A DNA stretch of 48,733 nt from Mongoliitalea lutea (GTDB taxonomy: Bacteria > Bacteroidota > Bacteroidia > Cytophagales > Cyclobacteriaceae), in NCBI RefSeq assembly GCF_014652135.1, contig NZ_BMYF01000012.1, positions 1-48,733 of the forward strand, given 5' to 3'. Made by a program: the position numbers and the translations under genes. Every line of letters starts with the position of its first letter. Position 1 is the stretch's first letter. The notes below the pieces were generated by a model that was not told the origin of the DNA, made no database searches, and saw nothing but the letters and a program-made list of their open reading frames with translations. This document shows, piece by piece, positions 1 through 6,349 of the stretch.

Positions 1-222
1 CCAATAGACACATTCCCACAGTTTTTGATTCAGCTCGAGATAGGAGGAATAACTAACTTTAACAAGTAATTACTATCAGAATCGAATCCCTAAGCTTTGC
101 GAAGAAATTTTCGCTCTCAAAAATTATCAAGACTACTTGGCAAAAAATCTGCGAAATCTGTGGATTAAAAGAAAAGGAGGAAGGCAGAAGGAGATATAAT
201 TAGGAATTGAGAATGTAGAATG

Positions 223-306
223 ACTTTGCGCCCTGGTGTCTTTGCGTGAACTAAAACCGAATTTCCAATGATCAAACATTCGTGTTCATTCGTGCCATTC
301 GTGGAC
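223..306 (+). repeat. 84-bp dispersed intergenic repeat, copy 1
   Basis: This copy matches 2940-3023 over the full 84 bp in the same orientation with only a few substitutions. It begins with the phrase ctttgcgccctgg and ends with three spaced 'attcgtg' type motifs. The two copies bracket the aguB-aguA operon. It is non-coding. Confidence 0.85.
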
Positions 307-366
307 TCCCTCAAATATTTTTAGCGGATTCTACGCATTCTGCAAACCATTACCGATTTTTTGGTT

Positions 367-374
367 TATTTTTG
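367..374 (+). promoter_or_regulatory. Putative Bacteroidota -7 element for aguB
   Basis: TATTTTTG matches the Bacteroidota -7 consensus TAnnTTTG and lies 33 bases before the aguB start codon, so transcription would begin near 380. No clear TTG -33 element at the usual distance was seen. Confidence 0.35.
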
Positions 375-406
375 AACTAGTATTTCACCTTTTTACAGAT
401 TTTATC

Positions 407-1279
407 TTGAAACGAATCGTAAATGTAGGCTTGGTTCAAAACTCTTGCAGTGCTGACCTCGCATCCAACTTCCAAAAAGCAGCACAAGGCATCCGTGAAG
501 CCGCAGCCAAAGGCGCACAGATAATTTGCTTACAAGAACTCTTTGGTTCCCTTTACTTCTGCGATGTAGAAGACCATGAAAACTTTAAGCTTGCCGAAAA
601 AATACCCGGACAGTCCACCGAACAATTCAGCAAACTTGCCAAAGAACTCGGAGTAGTCATCATTGCCTCCTTGTTTGAAAAGCGGGCCGAAGGCTTGTAC
701 CACAACACCACTGCGGTATTGGATGCCGACGGAAGCTATCTCGGCAAATACAGAAAGATGCATATCCCAGACGACCCGGGCTACTATGAGAAGTTCTACT
801 TCACCCCAGGAGATTTGGGATATAAAGTTTTCCAAACAAAATTTGCCACGATTGGCGTATTGATCTGCTGGGATCAGTGGTATCCCGAAGCTGCTCGCAT
901 CACTTCGCTGATGGGGGCTGAACTCTTATTCTACCCAACTGCCATTGGTTGGCACAAAGACCAAGATGAGATCACGAATCGTGAACAGTACCATGCCTGG
1001 CAAACCGTTCAAAAATCCCATGCTGTAGCCAATGGTGTACCAGTAATTGCTGTCAACCGCGTAGGAGTGGAAGGAGATATGAAGTTTTGGGGAGGGTCCT
1101 TCGTGACAAATGCCTTTGGGTGGGTGACCTATCAAGCGGATCACGAACAGGAGTTGGTACATGTAGAAGCAATTGACATGGCTCAGTCGGACAGATACCG
1201 AACCCATTGGCCATTCTTGAGAGATCGCCGCATCGAAACCTACTCCCCGATCTTAAAGCGATTCATCGATGAAGATTGA
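407..1279 (+). CDS. aguB: N-carbamoylputrescine amidase
   Basis: A 290-residue member of the nitrilase (carbon-nitrogen hydrolase) superfamily. The family converts N-carbamoylputrescine to putrescine, ammonia and CO2, the last step of the agmatine route to putrescine, in the cytoplasm. The Glu-Lys-Cys triad can be placed at E44 (LQELF), K117 (YRKMHIPD) and C154 (LICWDQW). Length is normal and there is no signal peptide. The start is a TTG; no in-frame ATG lies near it, and the N-terminus KRIVNVGLVQNSC is where the family begins. It overlaps aguA by 11 bp, implying translational coupling. The aguA neighbour makes the substrate assignment firm. Confidence 0.95.
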   Translation: MKRIVNVGLVQNSCSADLASNFQKAAQGIREAAAKGAQIICLQELFGSLYFCDVEDHENFKLAEKIPGQSTEQFSKLAKELGVVIIASLFEKRAEGLYHNTTAVLDADGSYLGKYRKMHIPDDPGYYEKFYFTPGDLGYKVFQTKFATIGVLICWDQWYPEAARITSLMGAELLFYPTAIGWHKDQDEITNREQYHAWQTVQKSHAVANGVPVIAVNRVGVEGDMKFWGGSFVTNAFGWVTYQADHEQELVHVEAIDMAQSDRYRTHWPFLRDRRIETYSPILKRFIDED

Positions 1280-2321
1280 TACAGGCAAAAGCCCCAAAGC
1301 GTTAGGCTATCGCTTTCCGGCAGAATTTGAGCCCCATGCAGCAACTTGGTTGAGTTGGCCACATAAAGAAGCCTCTTGGCCAGGTAAAATTGACAGCATC
1401 TTTCCTGCTTATGCCAAATTTATCCAATTGCTAAGCGAAGGAGAAGAGGTCCATATCAATGTTGCCAATCCCTCCATGGAAGCCTTTGCCAGAAAGCATA
1501 TAGAAGCGGCAGGAGCAACTATGGATCAGGTATGTTTCCATTACTTTCCTACCAACGATGCTTGGTGCAGAGACCATGGACCTGCTTTTTTGGTCAATGA
1601 TCAAGCCGAGCAGCGCAAGGCCTTGGTCAAATGGAATTACAATGCTTGGGGAGGAAAATACCCGCCCTTTGACTTGGACAATGAAATCCCTTACCATATT
1701 GCACGGTACAGAAACATCCCCACATTTAGTCCGGGCATCATCATGGAAGGTGGTTCGATTGAAGTCAATGGCAAAGGCACGCTGATGACCACAGAAGCCT
1801 GCCTGCTCAACCCCAACAGAAACCCACATCTCTCCAAACCCGAGATTGAAGTTTTTTTGAAAGAATATTACGGAGTAGACCACATTTTATGGCTGAAAGA
1901 CGGAATCGTTGGTGATGATACGGATGGGCACATCGATGACCTGACCCGTTTTGTCAATGAAGACACCGTTGTAACAGTAGTGGAGGAGGATAAGGCCGAT
2001 GAAAACTACGAGGTGCTCAAAGAAAATGTGGAATTGCTGGAACAGATGACCTTAGAAAGCGGAAAATCCCTCAACATCGTCGAGCTCCCCATGCCAAAGG
2101 CAGTCATCTTTGAAGATATGCGCTTGCCAGCTTCCTATGCCAATTTCTACATAGCCAACACATCCGTCATCGTCCCCACCTTTCGAGACAGCAACGACGA
2201 CAAAGCCCTATCCATACTCCAATCCTGCTTCCCTGATCGGAAAGTCGTAGGTGTAGATTCTTGGGATTTGATCTGGGGATTGGGAAGCTTCCATTGTCTA
2301 AGTCAGCAAGAACCTGCTTGA
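1269..2321 (+). CDS. aguA: Agmatine deiminase
   Basis: A 350-residue protein of the peptidyl-arginine-deiminase-like (guanidino-modifying) family. It deiminates agmatine to N-carbamoylputrescine, the substrate of the upstream gene. Family motifs are visible: the N-terminal FPAEFEPHAATWLSWPH, the WCRDHGP block, the EGGSIEVNGKGTL block, DDTDGHIDD, and the C-terminal catalytic Cys at C343 in SFHCLSQQEP (commonly NIHCITQQ in the family). It starts inside the 3' end of aguB. No arginine decarboxylase is present here, so agmatine must come from elsewhere in the genome or be imported. The stop TGA runs straight into a GAAGCGAGA repeat phrase. Confidence 0.95.
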   Translation: MKIDTGKSPKALGYRFPAEFEPHAATWLSWPHKEASWPGKIDSIFPAYAKFIQLLSEGEEVHINVANPSMEAFARKHIEAAGATMDQVCFHYFPTNDAWCRDHGPAFLVNDQAEQRKALVKWNYNAWGGKYPPFDLDNEIPYHIARYRNIPTFSPGIIMEGGSIEVNGKGTLMTTEACLLNPNRNPHLSKPEIEVFLKEYYGVDHILWLKDGIVGDDTDGHIDDLTRFVNEDTVVTVVEEDKADENYEVLKENVELLEQMTLESGKSLNIVELPMPKAVIFEDMRLPASYANFYIANTSVIVPTFRDSNDDKALSILQSCFPDRKVVGVDSWDLIWGLGSFHCLSQQEPA

Positions 2322-3166
2322 GAAGCGAGATTTTAGACTTGCCTGCTGCAATCAGGAGCGAGAAACGAGACTGCTTTGATAGAAAGATTCTGAGGGATAG
2401 CGTGTGATATATGCTTACGCGATGTAACTTGATATATGCCTAGCGGCGATATAAGAGGGGATTGTAAAAAAGAAAATAGTCCTTAAAAAAGTATCAAGTG
2501 TTTTTAGAAAGAGTCATATTAACCCAGATGAGGTGGGTGCAAGCAACGCGGATTATGGACGGATTTTTTTTATAAACAAAACGCACTCGTTGCGAACGTA
2601 GCGACAAATCGTGGCGCTCGTTGCGAGAAATAGGCCCTGTACAGAATAGTAAAGAAGGCATTTGTGAAAATCCTCAAGCCTTGCGTCAAATTAAAAACCA
2701 TGCTATTGAGCATAATCTCATGGGCTACCAAAGCAAAAACCTTTTGTGTAAATCTGAGCAATCTGTGGACATTTTAGATTTGATTTCGGTCAATATTTTC
2801 ATTGCGGCCGTGGCGACCATTCGTTGCGCCCGTTGCGTGAAACCAACATGTCGAATGATGTAGAGAAGGGATGGGAACGCAGATCAAACGGGTGCTGACA
2901 TCGCGGATTATGGACGGACATTTTTAAAAAAACCTCAAAACTTTGCGCCCTGGCGTCTTTGCGTGAACTAAAACCGAATTTCCAATAATCAAACATTCGT
3001 GTCCATTCGTACCATTCGTGGACAGTTTCAAAAATATTCTACGACTTCAACGCTTTCTGCGAGCAGTCTTTTGCTAGTGATACCATTGGATCAGAAAATA
3101 ATATTTTCAACGTTCTAAGAAAATCCATGAATAAAAAATAGTATCTTCCTTACAAATTTGACGATC
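2322..3166. other. Long repeat-rich spacer after aguA
   Basis: About 850 bp without a credible gene; the short ORFs here have no recognisable motif and run through repeats. It starts with a GAAGCGAGA / AGCGAGAAACGAGA phrase pair (2321-2374) of the type seen in the fad operon spacers. It then contains 'gcggattatggacgga' twice (about 2547-2563 and 2903-2918) and clusters of 'cgttgcg' units at 2588-2628 and 2801-2843. The second copy of the 84-bp repeat closes it. Confidence 0.6.
2940..3023 (+). repeat. 84-bp dispersed intergenic repeat, copy 2
   Basis: Direct repeat of 223-306, full length with few substitutions. Together the two copies flank aguBA and the spacer behind it, about 2.7 kb apart. 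Confidence 0.85.
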
Positions 3167-3280
3167 ATGGCAAAAGAACAACATGCGAAAAAGGCTGAAA
3201 AGAAAAAGCCCGAAAAAAATCTGAAAGAGAAAAGGGCAGATAAAAAGGCAAAGCAAGAAGAAAAGAAGAGGAGAGACTAA
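3167..3280 (+). CDS. Small lysine-rich charged protein
   Basis: A 37-residue ORF that begins MAKEQHAKKAEKKKPEK and is almost entirely Lys, Glu, Arg, Ala and Asp, ending KKRRD. It has no hydrophobic core and is probably disordered or a helical basic tail. Very short Lys-rich proteins of this kind occur in Bacteroidota, sometimes near cold-shock genes; none is nearby here. A good factor-independent terminator follows 30 bases after the stop, which supports a real short transcript. The function is unknown; nucleic-acid or ribosome binding is only a guess from charge. Confidence 0.6.
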   Translation: MAKEQHAKKAEKKKPEKNLKEKRADKKAKQEEKKRRD

Positions 3281-3310
3281 ATTATTCCTTTTCAATCAAT
3301 TAGGATAACT

Positions 3311-3334
3311 AGCGGCAATTAGCCGCTTTTTTTG
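3311..3334 (+). terminator. Rho-independent terminator after the Lys-rich ORF
   Basis: AGCGGC (3311-3316), a 5-base loop, GCCGCT (3322-3327), then a run of T to 3333. Confidence 0.8.
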
Positions 3335-3443
3335 TGCCCATTCCTGCCATTCGTAGACCCTTTCAAAAATTTTCTGCGAATTCCGTGCTTTCCGTGAGCC
3401 AATTTTGTTAGATTTAATTGTTCACAATTCAAGATGCCCTTTT

Positions 3444-3869
3444 ATGTCACTCCTTCAACAAGAACTCGGCTTCCGTTTTTATGTAGCTTCCCGATTGTTT
3501 TCACAACAGTATAGAGACCTATTAGACAGCTTAGGCCTAACTTATCCACAATACTTGGTCATGCTTTGTTTGTGGGAAAAGGATGGCTTGATAGTTTCAC
3601 AGATTGGAAAACAGCTTTCCTTGGATTCAGGCACCTTGACCCCCTTACTCAAACGCCTAGAAGCCATGAACTTGGTCAGAAGAGTTCGTTCCGAATCCGA
3701 TGAGCGCCGAGTAGAAATCCAACTCACCTATCCTGGCAAAAGCCTCCAATCCAAAGCCATCCCCATTTCCCAATCAATGGAACAAACCCTCAGCGGATGG
3801 AAAGAAAAAGACCGAGAGAAATTGGTAGAATTGATGGACAGACTTATTGGGGAGTTGGGGAGGGAGTAG
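3444..3869 (+). CDS. OhrR-like MarR regulator lacking the redox Cys
   Basis: A 141-residue winged-helix MarR protein. ATG 3444 was chosen over a TTG at 3405 because the OhrR-like sequence begins there. The DNA-binding core LTYPQYLVMLCLWEKDG ... LDSGTLTPLLKRLE ... RVRSESDERRVEIQLT closely follows the OhrR/OspR organic-peroxide sensor subfamily. In OhrR the first helix carries the peroxidatic Cys (xxQLCFxLY); here that position is Gly9 (QQELGFRFY). The two partner tyrosines are kept (Y13, Y23). The only early Cys is C42 in the wing region. No ohr peroxidase gene is next to it. It is probably a repressor with a different signal, or one responding through C42. It converges on the methyltransferase-HIT gene, stop to stop, 3 bp apart. 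Confidence 0.85.
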   Translation: MSLLQQELGFRFYVASRLFSQQYRDLLDSLGLTYPQYLVMLCLWEKDGLIVSQIGKQLSLDSGTLTPLLKRLEAMNLVRRVRSESDERRVEIQLTYPGKSLQSKAIPISQSMEQTLSGWKEKDREKLVELMDRLIGELGRE

Positions 3870-3872
3870 AAA

Positions 3873-4727
3873 TTAGTATATTCTTTTGGAGGGGATGACT
3901 CCCCGCACGCCACCGAAAGGGTCCTCCACATCGTCTTGATAGCGAGGAATCAAATGCATATGCACATGCCCAACAGATTGCCCAGCAACTTTTCCCACAT
4001 TGACACCAATATTAAAGCCCATTGGATGAAATTTAGTGTCAATCTCCTTTTTCACTTCATTCAGCAGAAACGTCATAGCTGTTTGCTCTCGTAAGCTTAA
4101 ATCAAAATAGTTGTCCACATGCCTTTTGGGAATTATCAATGCATGACCAGGGTTAACAGGATATTTGTCATAAATAGCATACGCAGAAGCAGTCTCAGCA
4201 ATTAATTCCATTTCTTTGGTTGGACAGCAAAAAATACAATCCAAACCTGTGGAATGAGCAAGTTGATTGATCGGCGTATACTCATAAATCTCACAACTGT
4301 CATTTATAAAAATAGAAGCAAAAGGAAGGATAACATTGCATTGAAAGGTTGGTTTTTGGTGGATTTTATGTGTTCGAAACCCTTGATAGGTCAAATCCCT
4401 TCTAACTGCAAAATATGCTTTTCCTGTAGGCAGAAGTAATTTTGAGATTTCAATTAAAACTCGTGTTTGGTCTTCCTGTTGGAGCACATTTAAGACATAT
4501 AAACAGATAATAGTGTCAAACTTCCCTTGTGGATACGAAGGCATGTAATGTTTATCATACCCTTCAATTTGATAGCCTTTGGATTGCATTACTTCCACAT
4601 CTTTTCCAAACCCACAACCAAAATCCAATATTTTCCCCTTCAATAAACCTCTTTCCTCAAGAAATCTGGCAGGAAACGAGATTTTGTCTCGCTCTTTGGC
4701 TGTTAGGTGTGAGAATTCATTTTTCAT
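3873..4727 (-). CDS. Methyltransferase-HIT fusion protein
   Basis: A 284-residue two-domain protein. Residues about 20-150 form a class I SAM-dependent methyltransferase: motif I LDFGCGFG at 34-41, an acidic post-I residue in GYDKHY, and a motif IV-like segment FDTIICLYVLNVL. Residues about 162-284 form a complete HIT domain (nucleotide hydrolase or transferase): zinc-type CIFC at 164-167, IIPKRHVDNYFDL, and the catalytic HVHMH at 254-258 followed by the typical GGVRGVIP tail. Its start ATG overlaps the stop of the upstream HNH gene by 4 bp, so the two are probably translationally coupled. The methyl acceptor and the nucleotide substrate are unknown. The pair has the form of a defence or nucleic-acid-modification module, but that is inference. 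Confidence 0.9.
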   Translation of the reverse strand: MKNEFSHLTAKERDKISFPARFLEERGLLKGKILDFGCGFGKDVEVMQSKGYQIEGYDKHYMPSYPQGKFDTIICLYVLNVLQQEDQTRVLIEISKLLLPTGKAYFAVRRDLTYQGFRTHKIHQKPTFQCNVILPFASIFINDSCEIYEYTPINQLAHSTGLDCIFCCPTKEMELIAETASAYAIYDKYPVNPGHALIIPKRHVDNYFDLSLREQTAMTFLLNEVKKEIDTKFHPMGFNIGVNVGKVAGQSVGHVHMHLIPRYQDDVEDPFGGVRGVIPSKRIY

Positions 4728-5785
4728 GGTTTGGATAAATATTGAAAGCCGCTATTATGAGCCATAATTATCAAAGGATGGAAAACATCCTTAAATCTTT
4801 TCTCTTCAAAGACATTTGGTAGATCTTCTATTCCATCAAGGTTTTTAAATAGGTACAAATAATCAAAAAGATAATTGGAACTTGGTTTTTTACTTAATAC
4901 GATTTCAACCGCTTCCTTTTGTATTCTATAAAATCCATCAAAATAGTCGTCTAAACTCGGCAGTTTATTGCTTTTATGAGAATTAAACCGAGGATCAGCG
5001 GGAACAAGGTTCCACATTAAGTCATGGCAGACATAGCTATAAGGGATAAAATGCTCGACTGCATAATTTGATTTGTTAAGCTTCTCACCAGTATATATGC
5101 AATCAATTTCTCCCAACTCATCAAACACTACATTCCAAAAATTTCTTCTTTGACCGATTAAGGCGTTTCTTACAGCTGGTTTTATGAGTTTACTTGGTAT
5201 TTCAGGTATACCGGGGTTACGTTTTTGTAAAAACACAGCAAGATTCCAATAGCAAAAATCTTTCAAAAATCGAATATTTTCAATCAGATAGGCAACCCAA
5301 TTTGGATTTAACTCTATTCGATCATGATACAAAGCGTATAAACATTCATTCTCAAAATTTCTTGAGCCTGCGTAAATATCTTTTTTGCTTTTATTGCTTC
5401 CAAACCACGGTGAAAGAAACCAATGAGGCACCTGATTATCAAAATGGTAAAGAGCTTTTTGAGTTTGTAAATTTTGGGATTGTGATAACTTTGATACGAT
5501 GACTTCTTTATTTTCATCAATTGAAATTTTCTCAAAAGTTTTGATATTCTCAATCTCTCGATGAATCACATCCTGTTTTCCAAAAGAAACTTGAAAGTAG
5601 TTCACAGTGTACCATGGAATAGCAACCATATAAGAAAAAAGCTCTGTCTTTGAAATAACGATCCTATCTGCACTCATTGATTCAAGAATACTCAAAAACC
5701 AATAATACTTGTAGGTAGCAGATGTACTATCAAAACAAGATGCTAAAAGTTGAGTAGGAAGGTTTGAATCCTTTGGAAATTCCAT
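4724..5785 (-). CDS. HNH endonuclease domain protein
   Basis: A 353-residue protein with a C-terminal HNH nuclease. The core includes CIYTGEKL (C229), VEHFIPYS (H245), WNLVP (W258-N259), N268 and the KSNKLP motif (271-276), which is the C-x-TG ... EHFIP ... WNLVP ... N-x-x-KSNKLP variant. The N-terminal about 200 residues (LLASCFDSTSATYKYYWFLSILE, then WYTVNYFQVSFGKQD) form a conserved-looking region that I recognise as recurring in this type of HNH protein but cannot assign to a function. No specificity domain, helicase or ATPase is fused. The gene is AT-rich relative to aguBA and the S9 peptidase gene. It is the first gene of a two-gene operon with the methyltransferase-HIT fusion. Confidence 0.85.
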   Translation of the reverse strand: MEFPKDSNLPTQLLASCFDSTSATYKYYWFLSILESMSADRIVISKTELFSYMVAIPWYTVNYFQVSFGKQDVIHREIENIKTFEKISIDENKEVIVSKLSQSQNLQTQKALYHFDNQVPHWFLSPWFGSNKSKKDIYAGSRNFENECLYALYHDRIELNPNWVAYLIENIRFLKDFCYWNLAVFLQKRNPGIPEIPSKLIKPAVRNALIGQRRNFWNVVFDELGEIDCIYTGEKLNKSNYAVEHFIPYSYVCHDLMWNLVPADPRFNSHKSNKLPSLDDYFDGFYRIQKEAVEIVLSKKPSSNYLFDYLYLFKNLDGIEDLPNVFEEKRFKDVFHPLIIMAHNSGFQYLSKP

Positions 5786-5934
5786 AGTTCATTTTCTTTT
5801 TGTTGAAAATACTAATTGACTCCCCATTCCCCAACTCTTCAACCGATTTTAAACGTTTAAATTCCACCAAAAAATTTCACTTCCTTTGTAGCACATTCCT
5901 CCTTTCCTCCGTCTTCTCTAAAAAAACCAAAACC

Positions 5935-6192
5935 ATGAAACAACTTGCTAGCCTACTATTCCTGCTTGTCTTCATTTTTGCAACAGCATTTCAATGTGAT
6001 GCCATTGACCCGGTACTCGATGGGGAAGATCAATTGGCAAGAGACTGCTATGACAAATCGAAGGTAAATACCAATGCTGTATGTCCGGCTATTTATCAAC
6101 CGGTATGCGGATGTGATGGGAAAACCTATGGAAATGCCTGCGAAGCGACAGCCAGAGGAATCCTGAAGTTTACAGAAGGGGAGTGCCAATAA
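5935..6192 (+). CDS. Secreted Kazal-type protease inhibitor
   Basis: An 85-residue protein. ATG 5935 was chosen because it is followed directly by a signal sequence ([18 protein letters not shown]); an upstream in-frame extension has no signal. The mature part carries one Kazal domain: C-x(10-12)[20 protein letters not shown] and a final GEC. Kazal domains block serine proteases by a substrate-like loop. Bacterial versions are exported and may protect against self or foreign proteases. A Cys right after the hydrophobic stretch (AFQC) is a poor lipobox, so lipidation is doubtful. An S9 peptidase gene lies 160 bp downstream in the same direction, but a regulatory link is not shown. Confidence 0.85.
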   Translation: MKQLASLLFLLVFIFATAFQCDAIDPVLDGEDQLARDCYDKSKVNTNAVCPAIYQPVCGCDGKTYGNACEATARGILKFTEGECQ

Positions 6193-6349
6193 TAGCGTTG
6201 TGAGGACTTTGCTTTATTCTTAATTAGCGTGAACCTACTACCTTTTTTATAGGAAGGTTGATTTTTTTGCTAACGGTTAGCTTAAGGCCGTAGAAATACG
6301 CTTTTTTGTTTTGGTATTTGACTATGAATACCATACAAATGAGCTTCCT

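Larger units (their letters stand above)
1..406. other. Non-coding spacer with degenerate repeats upstream of aguB
   Basis: No convincing ORF is present. The stretch is made of short modular phrases that recur in other spacers of this window: a 'tctgcgaaatctgtgga' phrase near 148-164, an 84-bp unit at 223-306 that recurs at 2940-3023, and 'gcggattctacgcattctgc' near 333-352. The last 40 bases hold a plausible aguB promoter. What lies before base 1 is unknown. Confidence 0.6.

Noticed and set aside
2621-2863. 80-codon plus-strand ORF in the spacer after aguA
   Set aside because: It runs through degenerate repeat phrases, has no recognisable motif, and the sequence around it is clearly repeat-built.
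6269-6281. GCTAAC-G-GTTAGC dyad as a terminator of the Kazal gene
   Set aside because: Six-base arms with a one-base loop and no T run behind it; too weak to call either a terminator or an operator.
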